From positions 1 to 64,000 of the forward strand of contig CANFHA010000001.1 of assembly GCA_947446645.1 (NCBI GenBank): a stretch of 64,000 nt of DNA. The letters run 5' to 3'. The position numbers and the translations under genes are program-made. This DNA comes from Chitinophagaceae bacterium. Its GTDB lineage: Bacteria; Bacteroidota; Bacteroidia; Chitinophagales; Chitinophagaceae. Shown here one piece after another: positions 53,208-62,859 of the stretch. A model generated the notes under the pieces. It was not told where the DNA came from, ran no database searches, and was given only the letters and a program-made list of their open reading frames with translations. How positions within the stretch are numbered: position 1 is the first letter of the stretch; the number at the start of each line of letters is the position of its first letter.

Positions 53208-54887
53208 ATGAGCCAGCCCCCTAAATTCTCATTTCAATCGCTGGCCAACAATAACCTGGTCGTATTCGGCTTTCTTTGGGCCATCGCGTTTGTGTTGTAT
53301 TTACCAACCATCCACGCAGGCTTTGTGGGCGACTTCCCTTATTGGATCGATGGACTAAAAAACGACAGTCTTTGGGATTATATAAACATTAAAAACTCAT
53401 TTACACTTTACCATACTGAGCAGTTGAGCGTGTACGTTCTTTACAAGCTTTCCGGTATTCATCCCTGGCCATGGCATATTGTGTTTATAACCTTGCACGC
53501 ACTCAATGGCGCACTACTCTTCAAACTGTTTAGCACGCTCCTTATTGATTCTGGCATCACCAATGCACGCTACCTCGCGCTTGTATCTGTTTGCCTGTTC
53601 ATTATTTGCCCCCATGCATCTGAGGCCGTAGTATGGAAATGCGTTAATCACTTCCTGCTTGTGCCTGCCATCATGTTCCTGATACTGGTAATGGTACAGA
53701 AATTCCACACCACACAAAAAAAGTGGTATGCACTTATGACGGGTTTGCTATTCGCATACATCTGTTTTTCACTGGAGTTCTTTTATCTCACTCCTGTCTT
53801 CGTGCTCATCCTTATCTGCTATTATCATTTTGTCCTGGGTGTCGACAAGCGAATATTTAAGCAAGCGTTGGTCCTTTTCTTCGTGCCAATAACGTCACTG
53901 CTTATCCTGTATTTTACTGTGCTGCGTATATACAGCCATACGTTCATTTCTCATTACGGCGGCCTGTCCGTGCATTCCATTTACTACTACCTGGACAAAC
54001 CTTTAAAATACCTGTTCCATGTAGTCTTTCTCGGCAGGTTCTTCCCTAATAATATCAGGAACAGCGTTTACAACTTCACTGAGATTAAAGCGGTGATTAT
54101 TATTATCTATGCACTGATTCTCATGTTTTGGGGATATGTACTCTTGAATTTCAAAAAAGTGACCATGCGGGTAAAGTTAGTGGCACTGGTTTCCGCTTAC
54201 CTGTTTGCCACCTATATGTTCATGTCTCCGCTGATCTTTGCAGACTCTTTACTGGTCTATTTCGATAGGTATACTTACTTGTCTAATGGCTTCACCTATT
54301 TTCTCCTGGTTTTACTCATTAGTTTCATCCCATCAAGAGTTGCGCAAATCGTTTTATTCGTTGGGTACGCGCTGGTAAACGTTAGATTTACTGAAAAGGT
54401 GAATAAGTACTGGAAGCAGTCGGCCGGAGTAATTGATCATCTCCTGCACCAGATGCCTGACCCCGGCAATAAGACCGTCCTTTTCCTGAACACACCGGAT
54501 GACCTGAACGGCGTACCCATGATAGCGGCAGAACCCGAAGGACGATACAAGACCATGATCAATTCGCTTACGCCCCGCCCTGTGCCCAATAAGATTTACG
54601 ATGTGCTGGCATACAACATGAGTAACGAACATGACGGCGCGCACGTGACAATTGTGAATGACAGTGTGATGCACGTGACGCTAAACCAATGGGGTACATG
54701 GTGGCTGTTTGGCATGCTGGGAGCACAAAGCTATTCGAATAGTGATTTCAGCGTGAATGTAGTCGACCAGGGACACTGGTATGAACTTACACTCAGGCAT
54801 CCTGCGGACCAATACCTGCTGCTCTACCAGGTAGGGTACGAACTGAAGGTGGTGGACTGGAACAAGAAGAACATTGACCAATACTAA
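53208..54887 (+). CDS. GT-C-like multi-pass membrane protein, paralog 1
   Basis: A 559-aa protein with about eleven membrane segments and a soluble C-terminal part of about 150 residues. After helix 1 lies YLPTIHAGFVGDFPYWIDG, with an Asp at the position where GT-C enzymes of the PMT/TMTC type carry the catalytic acid. CPHASEAVVWKCVNHFLL resembles the HPxHTEAV segment of TMTC-like proteins. The C-terminal domain with AHVTIVNDSVMHVTLNQWGT and GHWYELTLRHP, ending in DQY, is shared with the next gene and not recognised. A glycosyltransferase using a lipid-linked donor is inferred. Confidence 0.6.
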   Translation: MSQPPKFSFQSLANNNLVVFGFLWAIAFVLYLPTIHAGFVGDFPYWIDGLKNDSLWDYINIKNSFTLYHTEQLSVYVLYKLSGIHPWPWHIVFITLHALNGALLFKLFSTLLIDSGITNARYLALVSVCLFIICPHASEAVVWKCVNHFLLVPAIMFLILVMVQKFHTTQKKWYALMTGLLFAYICFSLEFFYLTPVFVLILICYYHFVLGVDKRIFKQALVLFFVPITSLLILYFTVLRIYSHTFISHYGGLSVHSIYYYLDKPLKYLFHVVFLGRFFPNNIRNSVYNFTEIKAVIIIIYALILMFWGYVLLNFKKVTMRVKLVALVSAYLFATYMFMSPLIFADSLLVYFDRYTYLSNGFTYFLLVLLISFIPSRVAQIVLFVGYALVNVRFTEKVNKYWKQSAGVIDHLLHQMPDPGNKTVLFLNTPDDLNGVPMIAAEPEGRYKTMINSLTPRPVPNKIYDVLAYNMSNEHDGAHVTIVNDSVMHVTLNQWGTWWLFGMLGAQSYSNSDFSVNVVDQGHWYELTLRHPADQYLLLYQVGYELKVVDWNKKNIDQY

Positions 54888-54946
54888 TACCATTCAGGAA
54901 CCAACCTGAATTTTATATTGTTTTACCTTTAACGAAAGAAAGAAAA

Positions 54947-56647
54947 TTGATACCCTCACCACCGGAAAGTACCAGATCAAAAGGTGAATACCTGCAAATA
55001 CGTTCAGGTATCGGCTCCTTCTGTGTATTCTGGATTATCGTTTTTGCCCTTTACTTGCCTGCGGCAAAGGCAGGCCGCGTAGGCGATTTCCCCGGCTGGG
55101 TAAAAAATGTAAGCACCATGCCCTTCTGGGATTATGTGAACAGAAAAGAGTCGCACATTCCCAGCCTGTATCAATTCACCCAAATGGTCACCTGGTTCTT
55201 TTACCAGTTCTTTGGTGGTAAGGCATGGCCATGGCATCTGCTATATGTTACCTTGCAGGCTATGAACAGTTATTTTCTATTCCGTTTCTGCAAACAACTA
55301 TTTATTGACACCGGTATAAGAAATGCTTCACTCATCTCGTTTGCAGGCAGCCTGCTATTCTGTATTTCCCCACACATATCTGAGGTAGTTATCTGGGAAC
55401 CATCGTTTCACTATCTTCAAGGCTTATTACTCATCCTGCTTATCCTTATTTGCGCACAGCAGTTCATTCGCACACGCAGACCTGTTTTTGCCTGGTTCGC
55501 AGGCATACTCTTTTTCCTGTCTACCTACTCTCTCGAGGTATTTTACCTTACCCCCATCTTCACTATACTGGTATGCTTATACTACCACCTGGCAGTTGCT
55601 GACGACAAAAGTATATTCAAACGCTGCCTCATCGTTTTCACACTGCCGCAGGGCATTCTGTTTGCTATGCACCTTATTGTGCTAAATGCCGTCTATCATT
55701 CGGGCATAGGCCACGTGGGCACAACCAGCGTGCATGCTTCTGCCGAAAGCTTTTCGAAGCCACTGAAGTACATTTTTCATATTCTGTTCTTCGGCCGCTA
55801 TTTCACTGATGATGCAAAACGACAGGTATACCATTTCTGTGAGTCGGCATGGGCGCTCACAATATTCTATGCGGCCATAGCACTGCTGCTTTCAAACATT
55901 GTTTTCAGGTTCAAAAAAATGGAGCCTAAAGGAAAAGCTATAGGTATCCTTTTCCTTTTCGTGCTCTTCTCCACGGCATTGCTTATCCCTGTCTGGTTTC
56001 CCGATTCCTTTGTAGTTATCTACGACCGCTATACCTATGTTATTGATGCATTTGCCTATGTACTGCTCACTTTACTCATTAGTTACATTGCTATACCCGC
56101 CCTTGCAGTCATAGTATGGGCCAGCTATACTTTGGGCAGCCTTTATTTTGCACACAAGGTTATCAAAATGTGGAAGGTGTCTGGTGATATCGTCAATAAC
56201 CTTGTCTACTACTTCCCCAACGACCCTTCTAAAACAGTACTGATACTAAATGTGCCTGAGTGCTACTACGGTGTACAGATGATAGGCTCCCGGGAAGAAG
56301 GGGAATTTAAAATACTGTATAATGCAGTGATGCCAAATAAAATTACCAATCCGGTATATGAAGTATCTGCTTATAACATTACTACCCCAGGTGACGGAGC
56401 GCATGTAACAGTAATAAACGACAGCACGCTGCATGTTACCCTTAACCAATGGGGCACCTGGTGGTGGTGGTTCGGATTTGGGGCCGGCAACTTTGAGAAC
56501 GAATATTACAAATTGAACATGGTAGATATGGGTCATTGGTACGAACTGAAATTGAAGAGACCAGCTAATGAATACAAACTGCTTTATATAACGGGAGATC
56601 AATGGAGAACTGTGGGCATGAACCGAAAAAATGAGGATCAATATTAA
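54947..56647 (+). CDS. GT-C-like multi-pass membrane protein, paralog 2
   Basis: A 566-aa paralog of the previous gene, probably starting with TTG at 54947, as no ATG precedes the first helix in frame. It has the same layout: YLPAAKAGRVGDFPGWVKN after helix 1, SPHISEVVIWEPSFHYLQG, about eleven helices, and the shared C-terminal domain (GAHVTVINDSTLHVTLNQWG, GHWYELKLKRP, end in EDQY). Identity with the previous protein is moderate throughout, so the duplication is old. It sits 59 bp downstream and is likely co-transcribed. The C-terminal domain differs from known GT-C enzymes that I can name. Confidence 0.6.
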   Translation: MIPSPPESTRSKGEYLQIRSGIGSFCVFWIIVFALYLPAAKAGRVGDFPGWVKNVSTMPFWDYVNRKESHIPSLYQFTQMVTWFFYQFFGGKAWPWHLLYVTLQAMNSYFLFRFCKQLFIDTGIRNASLISFAGSLLFCISPHISEVVIWEPSFHYLQGLLLILLILICAQQFIRTRRPVFAWFAGILFFLSTYSLEVFYLTPIFTILVCLYYHLAVADDKSIFKRCLIVFTLPQGILFAMHLIVLNAVYHSGIGHVGTTSVHASAESFSKPLKYIFHILFFGRYFTDDAKRQVYHFCESAWALTIFYAAIALLLSNIVFRFKKMEPKGKAIGILFLFVLFSTALLIPVWFPDSFVVIYDRYTYVIDAFAYVLLTLLISYIAIPALAVIVWASYTLGSLYFAHKVIKMWKVSGDIVNNLVYYFPNDPSKTVLILNVPECYYGVQMIGSREEGEFKILYNAVMPNKITNPVYEVSAYNITTPGDGAHVTVINDSTLHVTLNQWGTWWWWFGFGAGNFENEYYKLNMVDMGHWYELKLKRPANEYKLLYITGDQWRTVGMNRKNEDQY

Positions 56648-56704
56648 GAGCAGCCATAGGTATTCACGCTGCTTATTTTCTATTTTGTGTAACAATTCAA
56701 ACGC

Positions 56705-58048
56705 TTGTCCACCAACGAAGATCCGAAACTTGAACGGGGCCTTTCACTAGGCCAGGCTACGGCCATCAATATGATCGACATGGTGGGCATAGGCCCATTT
56801 GTTACCCTGTCCATTATTGTTGGTTTCATGCACGGCCCCATGAGCATTTGCGCCTGGCTACTGGGTGCATTGCTTGCCTATATGGATGGCATGGTGTGGG
56901 CAGAGCTGGGAGCTAAGTGGCCAGAGGCGGGCGGCAGTTATGTATTTCTTCAAAAAATATTTGGCGGCAAAAAAGGTGGAAGGCTCATGCCCTTTCTGTT
57001 CATCTGGCAAACCACCATACAGGCCCCGCTTGTAATAGCCAGTGGCGCCATTGGCTTCTCAAAATATTTTTCATACCTCGTGCCACTCACCGATATCCAG
57101 AAGAAAATGGTTAGCGGCACACTGGTACTATTACTGGTAGCGTTGCTATACCGCAACATAAAGAGCATAGGCAAGATATCGGTGGTTTTGTGGTTTATTA
57201 CCGGGGGTACTATATTATGGCTTATCCTTTCCGGCATCGGGCATTTCCATGCATCGCAAGCTTTCAATTTTCATTTTGAAGGCTTCACAGCCAATACGCT
57301 CATCTTTGCAGCGTTGGGCAAATCCTCTCTAAATGCCGTGTATTCTTACCTGGGCTACTACAATGTTTGTCACCTTGGTGCAGAGATAAAGGACCCGGCA
57401 AAAAATATTCCCCGCAGCATCTTCATTTCCATTACCGGTATTGCTATATTGTACCTGGGCATGCAGACGATGGTAGTGGGGGTGCTGCCATGGCAAACGG
57501 TGGCAAATTCGGACTTTGTCGCCAGCATTTACTTTGAGCAGATATACCATAGTCACCTTGTGGCGCAGGTGGCCACATTCCTTATCCTTATCATAGCACT
57601 CTCATCGCTGTTCTCGGCCATATTGGGCTACTCCCGCATACCTTATGCAGCAGCACAGAATGGCGATTTTTTCAGCATATTTGCGCGGGTGCATCCTAAG
57701 CACAAATTTCCTCACATTTCATTGCTGGCCATTGGCGGCGTAGGCTTTGTTTTCAGCTTGCTCTTTCGCCTGGGAGAGGTGATTACCGCAATACTGATGA
57801 TGCGGATACTCATTCAGTTTGTTTCGCAGGCGGTAGGTGTCATTGTCTGGCACTATAGGTCACCAAATGAGGATCGGCCTTACAAAATGCCTTTGTTCCC
57901 TCTCCCCGCTATCCTCAGTATTCTCATATGGATGTTCATATTTTTCAGCAGCGACCTGAAGTTCATTCTTGGGGCCATTGGTATTATTGTTTCCGGTACC
58001 ATTGCCTACTATATTCGCCGGCAATTTACCAGGCCATCGGCTGTTTAA
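56705..58048 (+). CDS. APC family amino-acid permease
   Basis: A 447-aa transporter with twelve membrane segments. It starts with TTG at 56705 (MSTNEDPKLERGLSLGQATA); the next in-frame Met would fall inside the first helix. The APC signature IDMVGIGPFVTLS is in helix 1 and EAGGSYVFLQKIF after helix 2-3; YNVCHLGAEIKDPAKNIPRS marks helix 6 to the following loop. It probably imports or exchanges amino acids or related compounds; the substrate is not predictable. It lies 57 bp after the GT-C-like gene on the same strand but is likely functionally separate. It is convergent with the DODA gene. Confidence 0.85.
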   Translation: MSTNEDPKLERGLSLGQATAINMIDMVGIGPFVTLSIIVGFMHGPMSICAWLLGALLAYMDGMVWAELGAKWPEAGGSYVFLQKIFGGKKGGRLMPFLFIWQTTIQAPLVIASGAIGFSKYFSYLVPLTDIQKKMVSGTLVLLLVALLYRNIKSIGKISVVLWFITGGTILWLILSGIGHFHASQAFNFHFEGFTANTLIFAALGKSSLNAVYSYLGYYNVCHLGAEIKDPAKNIPRSIFISITGIAILYLGMQTMVVGVLPWQTVANSDFVASIYFEQIYHSHLVAQVATFLILIIALSSLFSAILGYSRIPYAAAQNGDFFSIFARVHPKHKFPHISLLAIGGVGFVFSLLFRLGEVITAILMMRILIQFVSQAVGVIVWHYRSPNEDRPYKMPLFPLPAILSILIWMFIFFSSDLKFILGAIGIIVSGTIAYYIRRQFTRPSAV

Positions 58049-58077
58049 ACTCACCACCTCACGCAGAAAAGATATAG

Positions 58078-58965
58078 TTATGCATGTATCACCATCGACT
58101 TCATCGAGATCGATGCCATATCAAACTGTTCATTAAAATAAGTGATCTGTTCATTTTTCTGCTGCAGGCCCAGAATATAAAATAATGGCAACAGGTGGTC
58201 ATAAGAAGGATGTGCTTGTGTAGCGGTATTACCAAGTATTCTCTGGTATTCGAGAATGGATTTATGATCGCCTTTGTTCATCCACTCCGTAAACTTACTA
58301 TCAAACTCCTGCGCCCAGTCATACACTTTATTGCCTCCGCTCCAGTCTACAGCGCGCAGATTATGTACCAGGTTTCCGCTGCCTATTATCAGCACTCCTT
58401 TATCACGCAGTTTGTTAAGTTGCTTACCTATCTCGTAATGATATGTTGGCGGTTGGTCATAGTCAAGGCTAAGCTGGAAAACAGGAATATCTGCCGCAGG
58501 GTACATAGGTAGCAATACGCTCCAAGTACCATGGTCCAGCCCCCAGCTTTCATCTGTTTGTATTTGACTATAGGTAACCAGATCTTTTGTAAGTTTTGCA
58601 AACTCAGGAGATCCGGGTGCAGGGTATTCCGCATCAAACAATTTCTTCGGAAATCCGCCAAAGTCATGAATAGTCTTCGGCTTGCTCATTGATGCGACTT
58701 TTGTTCCCTTGGTGAGCCAATGTGCAGATACCGACAGTATAGCTTGTGGCCTGTGCAGCTTTTTACCCAGCTCTTTCCAACTCTGGCTGTATTTGTTATC
58801 TTCTATTGCATTCATCGGGCTACCATGACCTATAAACATCACGGGCATTCTTTCTGAAGGCGCTAAATGCTGCTCCAGCGCTTCCAAAGCTGATAATGTG
58901 CTCATACCTGATATTTGTGCCGCGGCCAGCAAGCCACCTGCTTTTAATAATGTTCTCCTGTGCAT
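58078..58965 (-). CDS. 4,5-DOPA-extradiol-dioxygenase family protein (YgiD-like), with Tat-type signal
   Basis: A 295-aa zinc- or iron-binding dioxygenase of the DODA/YgiD class III extradiol family. Metal-ligand positions are visible: MFIGHGSPMNA (His), VSAHWLTKG (His) and IHDFGGFPKKLFD (His). It starts with a twin-Arg-like MHRRTLLKAGGLLAAAQ, so periplasmic export by Tat is likely, which is unusual for YgiD, a cytoplasmic protein in E. coli. The substrate in bacteria is not settled. A -7 box TACTTTTG lies 10 bp upstream. It is convergent with the permease and divergent from the glycosylase. Confidence 0.85.
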   Translation of the reverse strand: MHRRTLLKAGGLLAAAQISGMSTLSALEALEQHLAPSERMPVMFIGHGSPMNAIEDNKYSQSWKELGKKLHRPQAILSVSAHWLTKGTKVASMSKPKTIHDFGGFPKKLFDAEYPAPGSPEFAKLTKDLVTYSQIQTDESWGLDHGTWSVLLPMYPAADIPVFQLSLDYDQPPTYHYEIGKQLNKLRDKGVLIIGSGNLVHNLRAVDWSGGNKVYDWAQEFDSKFTEWMNKGDHKSILEYQRILGNTATQAHPSYDHLLPLFYILGLQQKNEQITYFNEQFDMASISMKSMVIHA

Positions 58966-58975
58966 GTTGCAAATT

Positions 58976-58983
58976 CAAAAGTA
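58976..58983 (-). promoter_or_regulatory. -7 box for DODA-family gene
   Basis: TACTTTTG on the minus strand fits TAnnTTTG; only 10 bp before the start, giving a near-leaderless transcript if used. Confidence 0.4.
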
Positions 58984-59110
58984 AAAATTCAAAACAGTGC
59001 TTCGAACTATTTCACAATGCAAATGTACGTGTATATACATTCATTTAGCGGTTACATAAACTATGTATCTATAATCGGCCTTTATAATCTCTTTTGTATA
59101 AATTTATATT

Positions 59111-59728
59111 ATGCCAGTAAAAACTGACTCGCCGCACATTGCGCACCTTTCTAAAGACAAAAAATTAGCTCCGGTAATAAAAACGGTAGAACCGTACCTG
59201 CTCAAAAAAAGAAAGAATGTGTGCCTGCGCCTGTGCGCCTCTATAATGAGCCAGCAGCTCTCTACAAAAGTAGCTGATGTGATCTTTAAACGCTTCCTGG
59301 AGTTGTATGGCGGCGAAGAACCCACTTCGCAACAGATAATTGATACAACTTTTGAAAAACTGCGTGGCGTAGGCCTCTCCAATGCAAAAGTGAACTATGT
59401 GCAGAATGTAGCAAAATACATGCTGGAGCACAATGCCGATGATAAGAAGCTGAACAAAATGAGCAATGAAGAAGTGATAGAATTCCTTACACCCATAAAA
59501 GGCGTGGGAAGGTGGACGGTGGAAATGCTGCTCATGTTCACACTTGGACGCGAAGATGTTTTTGCCGTAGATGACCTGGATATTCAACAAGCTATGACCA
59601 AAATATACAAGCTGGATGCAAGCGATAAGAAAGGTATGAAAACGAAAATGTTGTCAATATCAGCAAAATGGGTACCCTATCGCACTTATGCCTGCTTCTA
59701 CCTCTGGAAGTATAAGGACACAAAATAA
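59111..59728 (+). CDS. DNA-3-methyladenine glycosylase 2 family (HhH-GPD)
   Basis: A 205-aa base-excision repair glycosylase. The helix-hairpin-helix is TPIKGVGRWTVEMLLMFTL (about 138-156), and the catalytic Asp is expected in VDDLDIQQAM. SIMSQQLSTKVADVIFKRF is the N-terminal family helix. It lacks the N-terminal beta domain of E. coli AlkA and is close to the short AlkA/Mag-like type. It removes alkylated bases such as 3-methyladenine. It probably starts a two-gene unit with the J-domain gene 24 bp downstream. No Ada or AlkB is seen nearby. Confidence 0.9.
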   Translation: MPVKTDSPHIAHLSKDKKLAPVIKTVEPYLLKKRKNVCLRLCASIMSQQLSTKVADVIFKRFLELYGGEEPTSQQIIDTTFEKLRGVGLSNAKVNYVQNVAKYMLEHNADDKKLNKMSNEEVIEFLTPIKGVGRWTVEMLLMFTLGREDVFAVDDLDIQQAMTKIYKLDASDKKGMKTKMLSISAKWVPYRTYACFYLWKYKDTK

Positions 59729-59752
59729 ATCCTACTTTCGCCCGGTACGGTA

Positions 59753-60403
59753 ATGAAAGACTATTATAAAATACTGGGTGTGCCACCTTCTGCTTCCCCC
59801 ACGGAAATAAAGAAGGCGTACCGAGTACTCGCTTTCAAGTACCACCCGGACAAAAACCCTGAAAATTGGCTATCTGAGGCCCACTTTAAGGAGATACAGG
59901 AAGCATACTCTACACTGTCTGATACTAATAAGCGAAATGCCTACAACGATGAGCGCTGGCTCATGGGAATGGGTAGTAAAACCCAATACAAAGAGGCGGT
60001 AACACCTGCATGGCTGTTGAAAATATGCAGGGAACTAAATGCAAGCCTGGCCACTATGGACACCCACCGCATGAGCCAGGGAGCTTTACAGGACTATATC
60101 TTACTTATACTAAGTGATTCGCACCTGGCTGTCCTGCAGCTAGAACAAGACATAACCACAAATGCAGCAATAGTAGAAGCACTGATAACAGCAACTGAAA
60201 AACTGCACATAAAGTATCTGCAGGAAATAGAACAGCGGCTGGTGCTGGTTGCAAATAATGACACCTCCATCCTGCAGGCTATTGATGAACATATTGAAGA
60301 CCGCATGAGAGATGCCCGACGGGATAAACTCCTGCCTTATGTGGTGGCATTAATTACCCTTGCATTATGTGTCTTCATGTACATCTATGCCTCGTGGAAG
60401 TAA
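59753..60403 (+). CDS. membrane-anchored J-domain (DnaJ-like) protein
   Basis: A 216-aa protein. The N-terminal J domain (about 2-70) has [20 protein letters not shown] and the catalytic HPD in [10 protein letters not shown]. It has no Gly/Phe or zinc-finger region, so it is not a full DnaJ. The middle part is helical, and a single membrane segment lies near the C-terminus ([19 protein letters not shown], about 193-211), giving a tail-anchored form with the J domain in the cytoplasm. It would recruit DnaK to a membrane site; the client is unknown. It is convergent with the receptor gene, only 6 bp apart. Confidence 0.85.
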   Translation: MKDYYKILGVPPSASPTEIKKAYRVLAFKYHPDKNPENWLSEAHFKEIQEAYSTLSDTNKRNAYNDERWLMGMGSKTQYKEAVTPAWLLKICRELNASLATMDTHRMSQGALQDYILLILSDSHLAVLQLEQDITTNAAIVEALITATEKLHIKYLQEIEQRLVLVANNDTSILQAIDEHIEDRMRDARRDKLLPYVVALITLALCVFMYIYASWK

Positions 60404-60409
60404 AAAATA

Positions 60410-62845
60410 TTAATTAAGTTTTATCCTCCCTGCTTCATCAGTTGCATTAATGTCCCGGCTCTTCGATTGACCTCTGCCAAAGTTGTAGATATAAGTAAGT
60501 ATTGCTACCTGGCTATTATATCTAAAATTGGCACTGCTGACAAAATTTGCAAGATGATTTTGCTCGCCGGTATTGTACAGGCGAAAAGGATCATCAAAAG
60601 AAACCTTTATAGTACTTACGTCATTTATCTTTTTTGCACCTGCAACACTGATAAAAACGACCGGGGTGGCATCGGTAATAATCGACTGTATTGACCGGCT
60701 CGTATAGTATGCCATCACCTCCGCATTCCAGCTCTTACCGATGTTGAATTGACTGCTGATGTTTACCGAGCCGCCCGTGCCTTGTCTGTGAATATTGGCA
60801 GTAGACACTACGCCCTTATATGCCGCATAATACACGCCGCCCGACACGTTGAGCGACCACCACTTAAAAAGGTCCCTGTTAAAATTCACAGAGATATCAA
60901 CAGCCTTGCTGGAAGCTACATTACGTTGTGTGCTATACACTATGCCAGTATTGCCGTTTACATCAAGCACATTAGTGATTTCTCCTGTAGTGTTTGAATA
61001 GCCCAATGATGTAACGATCATGTTCTTGAAACTGTGCTTCAATTCTGTGCGGTGCGTAAATTGCGGAGATAAATAGCGGTTGCCAACCGAATAGTTATAC
61101 TGAAAAGAATAGAAAATGAACGGATTAAGCGCATCGTAAGGAGGCCGGTCTATTCGCCTGCCATAGTTTAGCTCCAGCTGGTTGTCATTATTAGCTTTGT
61201 AGTTCAGATAAGCAGTTGGGAAGAGAGATACATAGCTCTTTGTAAACCGGTCGTTGTGCACTTGCTGCCTACCGGCAGCATTAGTATTTTCAGCCCTCAA
61301 TCCTGCACGTGCCTCCCATTTATCACCAAAACTCTTATCAACACTCAGGTATATTGCATTGATGTTCTCCGTATACTGAAAACGGTTTGTGCGTGTAGTA
61401 TCGGCCAGCCAGTAATTATTTTTAAAAATGCGAAACAAGGCATCGTTGTCCGTTTTCACAATGCTGCTTTTAAAACCTGCTTCAAGTTTAATACCGTTTC
61501 GTAATGTGTCTGTATAATCAGCCTTTACGCTGTACACATCTATTCGGGTAGGCTGATGGCTTTGCAAAACCAATGGATCGGGCAGCGGCAGCATCTGAGT
61601 ATCAAACATCGCACTGCTGATATCCTGGTATGGGCTGTTAGCGTACAATACATAATCAACGTTCAGATTCAGAGAGCGAGCGCTGTTAAACTTATAGGTA
61701 AAGTAGCTATTGGCCGATAAATTCTCACGGATAAAGCCGCCGGGGCTGAACGTATTTGTAAAAGTGCTGAGGTTCGCTTGCTGATCCCGGCTACTGGCAT
61801 ATACCTTGTTCAGAAAGGAATTGGTATGATAACCACCCTTCACACTCGCTCCCAAGACTGCTTTCGGCGAAAGGTCATAGTCAGCTGCGAGCCGAAAGTT
61901 AGCAATACTAAATTCTTCCTTTGCATAAGAATTAATATCCGAAGTACTGACCACTTGCATTTTTCCCGGGTCAGTAAGTTGCTGATGCTCATTCCAGTAA
62001 GCAAATCCCTTACCCAAAAATTCGCTGCTGCTAAACGAGATATTTAGCTTCTTCCTCCGGTAATTCACCAGTAAATTGCCGCCGCCGAAAGGATAAACAC
62101 CCTGACCTACCCTCACATTGGCGCTACCATTTAATCCTGTTTTTTTATTTTTCTTTCGCTTTATGTTTATGATACCGGCATTGCCTGCCGCTTCATACTT
62201 TGCCGATGGCCGTGTCACTAACTCCAGTTGGGCGACATCATCTGCCGACAGCCCTTTGAGATAATCTGCCAACTGCTCACCGGAAAGATAAGTAGAGCGA
62301 TCATCTATCAGCACCTGCACACCCTGCTTACCTTGCATGGATATATTTCCACTTTGGTCTACTGTTATGCCGGGCGACCTCCGCAGCAGCTCCAGCACAT
62401 TGGTCCCCATGCTACTTGCTGATGCGTCTACGTTAACGGTGATCTTCCCAAGCCCCATTTCTATGAAAGATTTACGGCCTGTCACAGTCACTTCCGCTAA
62501 CGAAGCATCTGCTGCCTGCATTATTATATCAATAACTTTCAGACCATTGTCTGTTACCGAAACCGGTTGCATGCAAGTCTTATAGCCCATGGATGTAGCG
62601 CTGATAACGTATTCGCCACTTACTATGTTGGTAAACTTATATTCTCCTTTATCGTCACTAAGCTCCGTTCTAATCCACGAGGAATCGTTCGCATTTAGCA
62701 ACGATACACTCGCTACTATTAAGACATCCCTGGGATCTCTGACCACCCCTCTTATCCCGGCATGTTGCGCTGTTGCACTGATACCCATTATCAAACAAAT
62801 AAGAAGAGAAAAAACATGAACTACTTTAACCACGCCGGATTTCAA
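60410..62845 (-). CDS. TonB-dependent receptor, outer membrane beta-barrel family
   Basis: An 811-aa receptor with a signal peptide (MKSGVVKVVHVFSLLICLIM to ISATAQ). A CarboxypepD_reg-like domain lies at about 30-110 (IRGVVRDPRDVLIVASVSLL), then the plug with DASASSMGTNVLELLRRSPG, ISMQGKQGVQVLIDDRSTYL and YEAAGNAGIINIKRKK, then the barrel. It is the OMP_b-brl_3-like subgroup, shorter than SusC, with no SusD partner. The ligand is unknown (iron chelates, peptides or others). It ends 6 bp from the convergent J-domain gene. A -7 box TACATTTG is upstream. Confidence 0.88.
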   Translation of the reverse strand: MKSGVVKVVHVFSLLICLIMGISATAQHAGIRGVVRDPRDVLIVASVSLLNANDSSWIRTELSDDKGEYKFTNIVSGEYVISATSMGYKTCMQPVSVTDNGLKVIDIIMQAADASLAEVTVTGRKSFIEMGLGKITVNVDASASSMGTNVLELLRRSPGITVDQSGNISMQGKQGVQVLIDDRSTYLSGEQLADYLKGLSADDVAQLELVTRPSAKYEAAGNAGIINIKRKKNKKTGLNGSANVRVGQGVYPFGGGNLLVNYRRKKLNISFSSSEFLGKGFAYWNEHQQLTDPGKMQVVSTSDINSYAKEEFSIANFRLAADYDLSPKAVLGASVKGGYHTNSFLNKVYASSRDQQANLSTFTNTFSPGGFIRENLSANSYFTYKFNSARSLNLNVDYVLYANSPYQDISSAMFDTQMLPLPDPLVLQSHQPTRIDVYSVKADYTDTLRNGIKLEAGFKSSIVKTDNDALFRIFKNNYWLADTTRTNRFQYTENINAIYLSVDKSFGDKWEARAGLRAENTNAAGRQQVHNDRFTKSYVSLFPTAYLNYKANNDNQLELNYGRRIDRPPYDALNPFIFYSFQYNYSVGNRYLSPQFTHRTELKHSFKNMIVTSLGYSNTTGEITNVLDVNGNTGIVYSTQRNVASSKAVDISVNFNRDLFKWWSLNVSGGVYYAAYKGVVSTANIHRQGTGGSVNISSQFNIGKSWNAEVMAYYTSRSIQSIITDATPVVFISVAGAKKINDVSTIKVSFDDPFRLYNTGEQNHLANFVSSANFRYNSQVAILTYIYNFGRGQSKSRDINATDEAGRIKLN

Positions 62846-62859
62846 TTAAGTTGTAGCGC

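Noticed and set aside
55045-55080. CCTGC-rich palindrome-like sequence similar to the hairpin at 5253
   Set aside because: It lies inside a coding region with normal protein conservation and is imperfect, so probably chance.
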